Shown here one piece after another: positions 53,341 to 62,122 of a stretch of 64,000 nucleotides of DNA. The translations under genes were made by a program, and so were the position numbers. This DNA comes from Nostoc sp. LEGE 12450 (lineage in GTDB: Bacteria > Cyanobacteriota > Cyanobacteriia > Cyanobacteriales > Nostocaceae). Each line of letters starts with the position of its first letter. The stretch's first letter is position 1. The notes beneath the pieces were generated by a model that was not told where the DNA came from, searched no databases, and was given only the letters and a program-made list of their open reading frames with translations. Where the stretch lies: positions 1-64,000 of the forward strand of contig NZ_JADEXU010000010.1 in assembly GCF_015206895.1 (NCBI RefSeq), in the 5' to 3' direction.

Positions 53341-54630
53341 CTACTCGCGTAATGGTGCTGCTAGCTCAAATTCCTTGCCACTCGCTTTTAATGTAAATGT
53401 GGGAGATGATTCTAGATATTTAGTAAAATTGGAACCTAACTTTAATTTTTTAATAATTGAATTAGGAGATTCTCCAGTTATTTTCCGGATCTCTGTACCT
53501 AGCTTAGACACAGATAATTTAGTTTGGGGAGAATTTATATGTATATCTTGAATAATTTTAAATAGTAATTTATCTAATATTTCTCCATTAGAAATTTTTG
53601 TAAAGTCTTCTTGTCGTTCTTTTTCTTGAATACATTCAGCCAATAAGTTATTTACAACAGGGATTATTTCCTCATTTTCTGGTTGCTTTGAATTATTTGG
53701 AATATTAATATTGCATTTTTCTTGAAATGAAGTTGCAACATCAACTAGACTGTTTAATCTAGCATTGATTGATTCCTGTTCAGTTTTAATTAATTCTTGA
53801 TTTGTATCAAGCATTTTCTCAAAAGATGGAACTTCTGTTGCCATTGTTAGGGAATAATCAGTTAATTTGCCAGTATTCCGATTTTCTATATGCAAATTTT
53901 GCCCTTGTCTACGTACCCAATAGACAATCAATCCCTGGTTTTGGAGTTCGTTACAAAGATGGTTTAAAATTCCATCGCTAGAACAGACTAATATTTCTTT
54001 AACTGTTGGATAAGAACGTAAGACACAAGCACCGAATGCAATCATTTTTGCATCAGCACTATTTTTACCTTCAGGCACATGGAAAAGTTGATAGCCACGG
54101 TTATATAGTTCAATATCTTGCTTACCAATATTAGGATTTCTCCAGTTAGCAAATGCAATTTTAACTTGGAGAGGAAATTTACAAATACTGGCTAAAAATA
54201 ATTCTGGATTAATATCTAGTTTTAAGTTTTCTGCATCCAAAAGGAGAAGAGAGATTCCTGTTTCTAACTTATGTCTAATTTCATTTTCTAGCTGAATTTT
54301 TAAGAGCAATTGGCTGAACGCAGAATATTCTAAGCAACCAGGCGATAATATAGTTTGCAGCAGTTCTTCAGGTAATTTAAAATTAAAAGAGCCAAGACCT
54401 TGCTCTGTGATTTTTTCTTCTGGCAGGTTTTTTACTAAAGAAAGTTCCGCCGCATCAGCTATAGATGCTTTCGTATTTCCATTGCTGTGAGCAAGCAAAT
54501 CCATTTCCAGGGAACAAGATAATGCAGGCTCAAAGAATTGTTTGCCACAATTTTTGCAGAGGTAATTCTGCTGGTCATTGCTACGACCATTTTTATAATA
54601 TGAAGTAGATTCGCACAGAGGACATTTCAT
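53341..54630 (-). CDS. Zinc-ribbon, NYN-type RNase and LOTUS-like fusion protein
   Basis: This encodes 429 residues from the ATG at 54630, where the family-like sequence begins; an upstream in-frame codon adds 34 residues of poor quality. Residues 3-33 are a zinc ribbon like the N-terminus of IS1-type InsA (CPLCESTSYYKNGR, then CKNCGKQFFEP). Residues about 125-265 resemble a NYN/PIN-fold RNase, with acidic residues in LLLLDAENL, KNSADAKMIAFG and VCSSDGILNHL. A charged helical segment precedes a C-terminal OST-HTH/LOTUS-like domain (about 355-420; KLSVSKLGTEIRKITGESPNSIIKKL, then FTKYLE). LOTUS-NYN proteins are RNA-binding nucleases; the zinc ribbon suggests nucleic-acid recognition. No partner gene is adjacent. 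Confidence 0.7.
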   Translation of the reverse strand: MKCPLCESTSYYKNGRSNDQQNYLCKNCGKQFFEPALSCSLEMDLLAHSNGNTKASIADAAELSLVKNLPEEKITEQGLGSFNFKLPEELLQTILSPGCLEYSAFSQLLLKIQLENEIRHKLETGISLLLLDAENLKLDINPELFLASICKFPLQVKIAFANWRNPNIGKQDIELYNRGYQLFHVPEGKNSADAKMIAFGACVLRSYPTVKEILVCSSDGILNHLCNELQNQGLIVYWVRRQGQNLHIENRNTGKLTDYSLTMATEVPSFEKMLDTNQELIKTEQESINARLNSLVDVATSFQEKCNINIPNNSKQPENEEIIPVVNNLLAECIQEKERQEDFTKISNGEILDKLLFKIIQDIHINSPQTKLSVSKLGTEIRKITGESPNSIIKKLKLGSNFTKYLESSPTFTLKASGKEFELAAPLRE

Positions 54631-54813
54631 CTTATGATTCAGGTGGTCTAGGCAGATACTTTTCTTTAAGTATATAGTATAAAAAAAGACTGTCAATGTC
54701 ACTCTGCATTGCCCAACACAAGAAGAACTCAAAGTAAGCAGAAATTAAATTCAACCTTAATTTTCGCCTGCACTATGTCATAGCCCTCTGAATAGTTGAT
54801 TTTAAGAAACGCT

Positions 54814-55593
54814 TCAATTAACGCGGGCGAAAACGTAGTCACGGGTGCGAGAATCTACGGGATTAGTAAAAATTTTATTTGTAGTACCAAATTCAACCAT
54901 TTGAGTAATACGATTTTCATTACTATGAAAGAAAGCCGTAAAATCCGATAGGCGAGTAACTTGATGCATATTGTGAGTAACAATCACAATTGTTAAATCA
55001 GAGCGCAAGTTATGGATCAAATGCTCAATTTTCATACTAGCAGCAGGATCAAGACCTGAACAAGGCTCATCCATCAACAAAACATTTGGTTTCACTGCTA
55101 AAGCCCGAGCAATACATAATCTTTGTTGTTGACCACCAGAAAGTTCTAAAGCAGACTTGTGCAGCTTATTTTTCACTTCATCCCAAAGTTCAGCAGCTTT
55201 GATGGCAGATTCAACAATCCCGTCTAATTCTACCTTCGGATGCCATCCAATCAATTTCACTCCATAAGCAACATTATCGTAAACACTCATAGGAAAAAGA
55301 TTTGGCTTGGGAAAAACCATACTAACTTGGCGACGTAAGCGATTGATATTGACCCGACGCTCATAAATACTCTGACCAAAAAACTCTACTTTTCCTTCAA
55401 CCTTAACTTCTCCTTCTAATTCGCTCATGCGATTTAACGATTTAATAAAAGTAGATTTGCCACAACCGCTAGAACCAATAATTGCCGTAATTTGGTTTTG
55501 GTAAATATCCATTGACACGCCTTCAACTATCTTTTGAGTGTCGTAATAGAAGCTGAAGTTTTTGACTCTGATGGCTGGAATTAGTTTACTCAT
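54814..55593 (-). CDS. pstB: Phosphate ABC transporter ATP-binding protein PstB, paralogue 2
   Basis: This encodes 259 residues. Walker [15 protein letters not shown], signature [15 protein letters not shown], Walker [14 protein letters not shown] and the switch His in IVTHNMHQ are intact. The Q-loop glutamine, QK in the other copy ([10 protein letters not shown]), is Pro here (MVFPKPNLFP), through a CAA to CCA-type change. About 540 bases separate it from the first pstB. It may pair with the same PstCA or assist in regulation; the Pro could affect coupling to the permease. Confidence 0.88.
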   Translation of the reverse strand: MSKLIPAIRVKNFSFYYDTQKIVEGVSMDIYQNQITAIIGSSGCGKSTFIKSLNRMSELEGEVKVEGKVEFFGQSIYERRVNINRLRRQVSMVFPKPNLFPMSVYDNVAYGVKLIGWHPKVELDGIVESAIKAAELWDEVKNKLHKSALELSGGQQQRLCIARALAVKPNVLLMDEPCSGLDPAASMKIEHLIHNLRSDLTIVIVTHNMHQVTRLSDFTAFFHSNENRITQMVEFGTTNKIFTNPVDSRTRDYVFARVN

Positions 55594-56134
55594 ATTGCCA
55601 AAACGTGTAAAACAAAACTTAACTAAGTAAAACAGTACAAATCAGCACAGTTGTTTCACTATGTTACTCCTAAAAGGAGATATACATGTCAATTACGTAG
55701 TTATGCTGTAGTCATACAGCAGATAAACTGTTATTAAGGCTATGTTCCAAAAATTATCTTTTATAGACTTTTTATACCTATCTTTTTCCCCTTAATTGAC
55801 GTATCATCCTTTGTTATGAAAAAGGATTTGGTCTCGTTCGATTTAAAATAGCTATATAAAAATCCACTTTGATTTTTGTTCGCGCAGCGTGGCGTAACCA
55901 TACTTACTTGTGTCGGCAGGCAAGAGGCAATAGGAAATAAGGCTTTTTGAGTGGTACAAAGTTTTTTCAAAAATCAAATATGAGTTCTATCTCAATATCA
56001 CATACCCTTCATGTATAGTGAGAAGTTAGTTTATTTATCAAGATAAATTAGTAACTTTTTTAAACTATATTTTATGAGTATCTTCTAGCGCGAGATAGTT
56101 CGACAAAAATCAATAAGTCACGCTAGAACATACC
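55594..56134. other. Intergenic region between the two pstB genes
   Basis: No gene is accepted; a minus-strand frame at 55761-55970 has no family-like content. Repeat words such as TTCGCGCAGCGTGGCG (about 55880-55895) are present, as is a small CTCCT/AGGAG hairpin near 55665-55680. No Pho-box-like array was seen, so the second pstB may depend on read-through. Confidence 0.5.
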
Positions 56135-56914
56135 TTAACCGAAACGCCCTGAAATGTAGTCGCGGGTGCGAGGGTCTAGTGGATTGTTAAAGATTTGCTC
56201 TGTAGGACCAAATTCAATCATTTGACCAATGCGACTTTCGTCGGTGCTAAAGAAAGCCGTAAAATCAGAAACGCGGGCGGCTTGCTGCATATTATGGGTA
56301 ACGATCGCAATTGTCAACTCAGACTGTAAGCTATGAAGGAGTTCCTCAACTTTCATGGTGGCAATGGGGTCAAGAGCGGAGCAAGGCTCATCCATCAGCA
56401 GAACTTTCGGCTTGACTGCTAAAGCGCGGGCAATACATAATCTTTGTTGCTGACCACCAGAAAGCCCTAAAGCTGATTTATCGAGCTTATCTTTCACTTC
56501 ATCCCAAAGAGCAGCGCTGTGAAGTGCAGATTCAACAATTTCATCTAATTCTAATTTTGAATTCCTGCCTGCTATTCTCATACCGTAGGCAACATTTTCG
56601 TAAATGCTTATCGGAAAAGGATTCGGTTTTTGAAACACCATGCCAATTTGGCGGCGTAATCGGTTGATATTGACACGAGGAGCGTAAATATTCTGGCCAA
56701 AAAATTCTACATCTCCTTCAACTTTCACAGGCCCTTCTAATTCGCTAATGCGATTAAGAATTTTGATGAAGGTAGATTTACCACAACCACTAGGGCCAAT
56801 AATTGCGGTTACTTGTTTTTGATAAATATCTATTGATACCTTTTCAATTGCTTTTGTTGTGCCATAGTAAAAGCTGATATTTTTAACTTTGATAGCTGGA
56901 ATTAGGTTACTCAT
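56135..56914 (-). CDS. pstB: Phosphate ABC transporter ATP-binding protein PstB
   Basis: This encodes 259 residues with every ABC motif intact: Walker [16 protein letters not shown]-loop [10 protein letters not shown], signature [15 protein letters not shown], Walker [14 protein letters not shown] and switch His IVTHNMQQ. It energises phosphate import through PstCA. The order on the minus strand is pstS, pstC, pstA, this gene, then the second pstB. The gap to pstA is 199 bases and holds no obvious gene. Confidence 0.95.
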   Translation of the reverse strand: MSNLIPAIKVKNISFYYGTTKAIEKVSIDIYQKQVTAIIGPSGCGKSTFIKILNRISELEGPVKVEGDVEFFGQNIYAPRVNINRLRRQIGMVFQKPNPFPISIYENVAYGMRIAGRNSKLELDEIVESALHSAALWDEVKDKLDKSALGLSGGQQQRLCIARALAVKPKVLLMDEPCSALDPIATMKVEELLHSLQSELTIAIVTHNMQQAARVSDFTAFFSTDESRIGQMIEFGPTEQIFNNPLDPRTRDYISGRFG

Positions 56915-57113
56915 GCTTGATTAAGGTGCGAAATAAAATTATAAAAACAGAATTCAGGAGTCAGAATTAAAACGAAATTATATAACAGGAATAGGAGACA
57001 ATTAAATATATTTTAATTTTCTACTATTACTATTTAATAGTCTGAAATTAGTAGCCAATCGGAATCATCTACTAATTAATTCTTACCTCTGACTTCTGAA
57101 TTCTGTATTCTGC

Positions 57114-57995
57114 TCATTTTATTCTTCTCTGTCTAATAACTAAGCGAGAAATAATGCTGACAGATAAAATTAAGCCGAGTAAAACTATAGAAGTAGTCCA
57201 TACCAATTGGCTTTTTTCTGGATCGGGGTCGTTGTAGAGGTTAAAAATCAATACTGGTAAAGAAGCTGTTGGACTTAACAATCCTTCTGACCAATCTAGA
57301 CTAAATAAAGCGGTAAAAATTAAGGGTGCTGTTTCACCAGCAGCACGAGCTACAGCTAATAAAATACCTGTAGTAATTCCGGGGATTGCAGTAGTGACAA
57401 CAATGCGAAAAGTAGTTTGGAAGCGAGTTCCACCTAAAGCAGCAGAGGCGAGGCGTTGAGATGCAGGAATCAGTTTTAAGGACTCTTCTGTTGTCAGTAT
57501 AATCACAGGTAGCATAATCACGGCTAAAGCAAAACCACCTGCGATCGCACTAAATCCTTTAGTTACTAGAACTATTACGCCATAAGCGAATACACCTACA
57601 ACAATTGAAGGCACGCCTGTAAGAATGCTGCTGATAAAACGAACAAGACTAGCAATTGTGTTGCTTTGTCCAAATTCTGCCAAGAAAATTCCTGTCATAA
57701 TCCCTGTGGGAATGCTTAAAATAGCACCAATTATCACCATAATTATGGTTCCCAGGATGGCATTGCCAAAGCCATTATCAATCACTGCTTTGACAAACAT
57801 TTCTGATTTGAGTCCAGATATTCCCCGGATGAAAATTTCCCACAAAATCGATAACAAAGGAATGAGTGCTACACCTGTAAAACCAAAGGCGATCGCATTC
57901 ATTGCATAAGTAAATATTACTCGCTCTGTTGGCAGAGGACTGCATAATTCTGCCACCAAAGATTCATCCGTTTCTGACTGGATGTAAGCACTCAT
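57114..57995 (-). CDS. pstA: Phosphate ABC transporter permease PstA
   Basis: This encodes 293 residues with six membrane helices. The EAA-like loop AALGGTRFQTTFRIVVTTAIPGITTGILLAVARAAGE, together with GTIIMVIIGAILSIPTGIMTGIF, is characteristic of PstA. It forms the phosphate channel with PstC in the plasma membrane. It starts 52 bases after pstC on the same strand, fitting an operon. Confidence 0.94.
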   Translation of the reverse strand: MSAYIQSETDESLVAELCSPLPTERVIFTYAMNAIAFGFTGVALIPLLSILWEIFIRGISGLKSEMFVKAVIDNGFGNAILGTIIMVIIGAILSIPTGIMTGIFLAEFGQSNTIASLVRFISSILTGVPSIVVGVFAYGVIVLVTKGFSAIAGGFALAVIMLPVIILTTEESLKLIPASQRLASAALGGTRFQTTFRIVVTTAIPGITTGILLAVARAAGETAPLIFTALFSLDWSEGLLSPTASLPVLIFNLYNDPDPEKSQLVWTTSIVLLGLILSVSIISRLVIRQRRIK

Positions 57996-58047
57996 AAATT
58001 TTATAAATTTTGATTGATAAATGTCTTGCTAAGTTGCTGATAAAGTA

Positions 58048-59025
58048 TCATTTATTTTTCCCACCAACCCACTTCACCAATAGCACAGCGCCAATATTTA
58101 CAGCTAGAGTCAACCCAAACAAAATCAATCCCAAATAGCTTAAAGCACCTATATGCAATCCCGGTTCAGCTTCAGCAAATTCATTAGCTAATACAGAGGG
58201 AATTGTATAAGCTGGATCGAGTAAAGAAGCGCTGATTTGAGCAGAGTTACCAATCACCATAGTGACGGCCATTGTTTCACCCAAAGCACGTCCTAAAGCA
58301 AGCATGGCTGCACTCACAATTCCAGAAAATCCCGATGGTAGCAAGACTCGAAAAATTGTTTCCCAACGAGTGCCACCTAAAGCCATAGATGCACTACGTA
58401 ATTCTTTAGGGATAGCCATTAAGACATCACGGCTAATTGCTGCCATTGTGGGCAAAATCATGATGGCTAGAATAACTCCAGCAGTCAACATATTAGTCCC
58501 AGAAGGATCTTCTGTATTAAACAGTGGTATCCATTTAAAAGTGCTGGCTAGCCACTTTTGTAGAGGCTCTAGAACTGGAATAAAGACAAAAATCGCCCAT
58601 AGACCAATAATTACACTGGGAATTGCTGCAATTAATTCCACAACAAATGCTAGGATGGTTCGCAGCGATGTCGGTAAGAAATTTTCACTCATGACTAAGG
58701 CTACTGCCATTCCCACCGGGACAGCAAATAAAATAGCGATCGCACTACTTACCAGAGTTCCATAAACATAGGGTAATGCACCAAAAATCTGATTACCTGT
58801 ATCCCAATCTTCTCCCCACAAAAACCCCAGTCCAAACTGCTTGATGGCTGGTAGAGCTTCTGAGAAAATTACCCAACTCATCAAAAATAGTACTGCAACA
58901 GTAATCACGGCAAAAAAGTATACTAGCCGTGTAAAACCTTGGTCAAACCAGAAGTTTGCACCACTGACACCTGTTAAATTGAAACTTTCATCGCCTAGAT
59001 TTGAATCATCTGATGAATTTGCCAT
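58048..59025 (-). CDS. pstC: Phosphate ABC transporter permease PstC
   Basis: This encodes 325 residues with six membrane helices after a cytoplasmic N-terminal extension of about 35 residues. ALGGTRWETIFRVLLPSGFSGIVSAAMLALGRALGETMAV is the EAA loop that contacts PstB, and FAVPVGMAVALVMSENFL lies before it. It pairs with PstA. The 177-base gap to pstS contains hairpins that may lower downstream expression. Confidence 0.94.
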   Translation of the reverse strand: MANSSDDSNLGDESFNLTGVSGANFWFDQGFTRLVYFFAVITVAVLFLMSWVIFSEALPAIKQFGLGFLWGEDWDTGNQIFGALPYVYGTLVSSAIAILFAVPVGMAVALVMSENFLPTSLRTILAFVVELIAAIPSVIIGLWAIFVFIPVLEPLQKWLASTFKWIPLFNTEDPSGTNMLTAGVILAIMILPTMAAISRDVLMAIPKELRSASMALGGTRWETIFRVLLPSGFSGIVSAAMLALGRALGETMAVTMVIGNSAQISASLLDPAYTIPSVLANEFAEAEPGLHIGALSYLGLILFGLTLAVNIGAVLLVKWVGGKNK

Positions 59026-59103
59026 TACAAATCAATAAAATAGATTTTTTATTACTACTAGAACGAGTTATTAACTTACTCTAGTAGGAGAGAAAATTAT
59101 TAA

Positions 59104-59174
59104 GATAATCCCCCTATTCCCTCTTTTTAAGGGAGAATCTTAAAATCCCCCTTTTTAAGTGGGTTGGGGGATAT
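59104..59174. repeat. C-tract hairpin repeat between pstS and pstC
   Basis: Words of the AATCCCCC and TTTTTAAG(T)GGG type (59108-59173) form several short complementary pairs, such as CCCTCTTTTTAAGGG and CCCCCTTTTTAAGTGGGTTGGGGG. The pattern is typical of interspersed Nostoc repeats. In the pst transcript it could act as an attenuator, leaving pstS more abundant than pstCAB. Confidence 0.6.
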
Positions 59175-59202
59175 TTTCTACGTAAGTCCTAAAGATTGCA
59201 AA

Positions 59203-60246
59203 TTAAGGTTTGATAGAGCTATTAACTGTTTGAAGCACCCGATTTGCTACATCAGATGGAATTTTGGTGTAGTTGAGGTCATCGTTATACTGTTGACCAT
59301 CCTTCAATACCCAATTAATCCATTTCTTAATTGCATCAGCCTTAGCAGGATTAGCATACTGTTTGTAAACCATCATCCAAGTAAGACCAACAATGGGATA
59401 ACCTTGTCCTGGATCTCCTACAAAAACACGGTAATTATCTGGGAAAGTAACAGTTGATAAAGCTGCATTTGCAGATTGTAAAGAAGGAGCAACAAATTCT
59501 CCTTTCTTATTTTGTACCAGTGCTGATTTGAGGTTGTTTTGGACAGCGTAGCTATATTCTACATAACCGATAGAACCAGGAGTCCGAGCTACTATAGCAG
59601 CTACGCCTGGATTCCCTTTGCCTTTGAGGACATTTGGCAAATTCCATTTTGGAGCAGTGTTAGTTCCAACTCTGCCTTTAAAATAGCCACTGATGGCACT
59701 CAAGTGATTAGTAAAAATGAAAGTTGTACCGCTACTATCGGCACGAACAGCAAATTTAATTGTTTGATTTGGTAGATTAGCACCTGGATTATCAGCTTTA
59801 ATTTTTGCGTCATCCCATTTGGTAATTTGACCTGAATAAATTGCTGGTAGTGTAGCGCGGGACAATTTGAGATCGTTAACACCCGGAAGATTGTAAACAA
59901 CAGAAACAGCACCGCCGGCTGTGGGTACTAAGATTGCACCGTTCTTGACTTTAGAAATTTCATCATCTTTCATTGCAGCGTCACTACCACCAAAGTCAAC
60001 GGTTCCAGCGATGACTTGACGAATACCGCCGCCACTACCAATTGCTTGATAGTTAATTTTCAAGTCTGGATATTTCTTCTTCACTTCACGAGCATACCGT
60101 TCGTAAAGCGGAGCCGGAAAAGTTGCTCCTGCACCATTGAGAGTTTCAGCTTGTGCGATCGCACTAAAAAATGGACTAAGTGCAACAGAAGTTGTCACCA
60201 ATGAAGTAGCAACGACACGATTCAAGGTGGTGGTCGAAAAAATCAT
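59203..60246 (-). CDS. pstS: Phosphate-binding protein PstS
   Basis: This encodes 347 residues. The signal peptide (about 1-32, ending SAIAQA) is followed by a periplasmic phosphate-binding domain: ETLNGAGATFPAPLYERY, then IGSGGGIRQVIAGTVDFGGSDAAM and RADSSGTTFIFTNHLSA supply phosphate ligands (Ser, Asp, Arg and Thr). It delivers phosphate to PstCAB. It is the first gene of the operon, 63 bases downstream of the candidate Pho-box array at 60309-60363. Confidence 0.95.
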   Translation of the reverse strand: MIFSTTTLNRVVATSLVTTSVALSPFFSAIAQAETLNGAGATFPAPLYERYAREVKKKYPDLKINYQAIGSGGGIRQVIAGTVDFGGSDAAMKDDEISKVKNGAILVPTAGGAVSVVYNLPGVNDLKLSRATLPAIYSGQITKWDDAKIKADNPGANLPNQTIKFAVRADSSGTTFIFTNHLSAISGYFKGRVGTNTAPKWNLPNVLKGKGNPGVAAIVARTPGSIGYVEYSYAVQNNLKSALVQNKKGEFVAPSLQSANAALSTVTFPDNYRVFVGDPGQGYPIVGLTWMMVYKQYANPAKADAIKKWINWVLKDGQQYNDDLNYTKIPSDVANRVLQTVNSSIKP

Positions 60247-60584
60247 ATTACCTCTGATTAAAGGAATATCTTCCTGCTGTAATTCCAGCCTTAATCAAGG
60301 TACATTTGTTATGGTTAAATTTTCTTTAACAATTGATAAATAAAAAATTAAAATGCGTTTAAATCTTAATTTAAAATATGTTTTATTTGTTGATATTTGA
60401 TTGATAGATTATTTAGTAAAAAGATGCCAATATAAACGTAATTTTAATTTAAATAATTAAAAATGAGTAAATAACTAAATTTAAAAAATATAACTTTGCT
60501 AGAAAATGGATAAAAATCTGTGTTTCTCAGTGAGTGCCTAAAATTAAGTAGCAATTCCAAATTATTCGTTGTTAGACTGTGCAT
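60247..60584. other. Promoter region of the pst operon
   Basis: No gene is seen. It holds the Pho-box-like array (60309-60363) and an AT-rich stretch reaching to the convergent end of the DUF6745-like gene at 60585. Confidence 0.55.
60309..60363 (-). promoter_or_regulatory. Five-unit Pho-box-like direct-repeat array
   Basis: On the minus strand five 11-base units lie head to tail, starting TTTAAACG, TTTAATTT, ATTTATCA, GTTAAAGA and TTTAACCA, each followed by 3 bases. The 8-plus-3 spacing and the YTTAACCW-like first and last units match cyanobacterial Pho boxes bound by the PhoB-type regulator SphR. The array ends 63 bases upstream of pstS. Confidence 0.65.
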
Positions 60585-61403
60585 CTACACGGAATCAGGA
60601 TCTTGTTCCTGATAATATCGCTCTTCTTGAGAAGGATGTCTTCCGTGGCAAGCATAAACACTATAGCCATCAGCAAATTGAAGAGCAGGTTCTCCTTCAG
60701 CATGAAGTATATTTTCTTCGTCAAAAGACAACTTACAAGGGCGATCACAGACTATACAAACCTTTTCAAATTGGAACATAAAACCACAATTTTGCATTAA
60801 ATCTTTAAGTACATTCCATTTTTTCTTGTCGTGTTGAAGGTTAAGAACTGAGATACAAAAATCCAACATACAACCCCAAATTGCCCATTCTGCTGGTCTA
60901 GTCAAGTTATTTCTAAAGTATAAAATATCAGTAAATTCAAGTTCAAGTTTCTCAAGATCGGCAGTTAGTTGATGTTCCAAACATCTTCCTGTGTAGGTAA
61001 AGTATGAAATTAGTGGATGACTATGAGTTGAGTAGTACGGAAATTCAGGGTGTTGAACTTGGTTCCGCAATCTGATACAGAGATGTTCGTCAAGTTGTTG
61101 CGTTATTCCATGTAGAAGGTGATCTATTACTCTTTTACCGAATTTCATGTGGATATCGCGCCCTAGATATGCCTTAAAGTTCTCTATAGTAAGAGTCTTC
61201 TCAATTGCGGTCATCGGACTGCTATAGAATAATATCTCAGGTTCAGGATAATCACTCACCGCATAAGCAGCTTTGATTACTGCTGCGACTTTTTCTTGCT
61301 TAATTGATTCAGTTGATATTTGTATTGACCGCCACTTATCTCTATAGATAGATAGCATTGCCTCTTGTTCATCAGATAGTTCGGTGATGATGTGTTTTGG
61401 CAT
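60585..61403 (-). CDS. DUF6745-like protein
   Basis: This encodes 272 soluble residues. LSDEQEAMLSIYRDKWRSIQISTESI near the N-terminus and ILHAEGEPALQFADGYSVYACHG near the C-terminus resemble the DUF6745 domain, often associated with leucine-rich-repeat or accessory proteins in cyanobacteria. Two cysteine pairs (CIVCDRPC) lie near 225. No enzymatic motif was recognised. It lies apart from the pst operon and a Uma2 gene. Confidence 0.65.
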   Translation of the reverse strand: MPKHIITELSDEQEAMLSIYRDKWRSIQISTESIKQEKVAAVIKAAYAVSDYPEPEILFYSSPMTAIEKTLTIENFKAYLGRDIHMKFGKRVIDHLLHGITQQLDEHLCIRLRNQVQHPEFPYYSTHSHPLISYFTYTGRCLEHQLTADLEKLELEFTDILYFRNNLTRPAEWAIWGCMLDFCISVLNLQHDKKKWNVLKDLMQNCGFMFQFEKVCIVCDRPCKLSFDEENILHAEGEPALQFADGYSVYACHGRHPSQEERYYQEQDPDSV

Positions 61404-61451
61404 ATATATTTTCAGTATAAAAATAGTAAGTTGGCCTGAAAAAAATATTTG

Positions 61452-62021
61452 TTACGCAGTCACCTTTAACCATCCAAAAATATCACCTACCGTCAACTGT
61501 AACCCCTGGCAGAACTCTGGCACTGGTAAAACAGACTCAATTTCCTCAAAAGGTAAAGGTTGTTGTCCCGCAGGATAAACAGCAATGAACCGCTCATCGG
61601 GGTCAATTAACCAACCCATTTGAGTCCCATGATTGAGAGCGTGTAAGATTTTTTTTGTAACTTTTGTATGACTTTGTTCGGGGGAGAGAATTTCAATTAT
61701 CCAGTCGGGTGCTACAGTAAATGTATTGGCAATATCACCATTTTCATCTACGGGAAGCCTTGCCCAAGAAAATACAGCGACATCGGGAACTATAGAACGT
61801 CCTGCAAAAGTGCAACGCAATTCTGGAAAAGCCCAACCCATTTTTTGGACTTTGATAACAGAATTGATTGTGGGACAAAGTTCTCCTTGAATAGTGCTAT
61901 GTTTTCCTTGAGGCATAGGTTTTGGAATGATTTTCCCATCGATGTATTCGCAATACGGTTTAGTTTCTGGTAGTGCGATAAACTCTTCTAGGGTCAATAT
62001 TTTATTTGATATTTGTATCAT
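61452..62021 (-). CDS. Uma2-family endonuclease (DUF820)
   Basis: This encodes 189 residues. The PD-(D/E)XK core is complete: YCEYIDGKII, SIVPDVAVFSW, PDWIIEILSPEQSHTKVTKKI, and GWLIDPDERFIAVY, with acidic and lysine residues at the expected sites. Uma2 proteins are numerous in cyanobacteria and are annotated as restriction-like nucleases, though their targets are mostly unknown. The gene stands alone. Confidence 0.88.
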   Translation of the reverse strand: MIQISNKILTLEEFIALPETKPYCEYIDGKIIPKPMPQGKHSTIQGELCPTINSVIKVQKMGWAFPELRCTFAGRSIVPDVAVFSWARLPVDENGDIANTFTVAPDWIIEILSPEQSHTKVTKKILHALNHGTQMGWLIDPDERFIAVYPAGQQPLPFEEIESVLPVPEFCQGLQLTVGDIFGWLKVTA

Positions 62022-62122
62022 GATTATCCTAGCTTCAACTTATAATACTTTTTGACATCGTTAGTATTTATCTTATTCTAAAATATTTTTCAATTTACCA
62101 ATCCGTAAACATCTAAATTATT

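Noticed and set aside
53341-54630. Complete IS1-type transposase
   Set aside because: Only the N-terminal zinc ribbon resembles InsA. The rest shows NYN/LOTUS-like features, and no terminal inverted repeats flank the gene.
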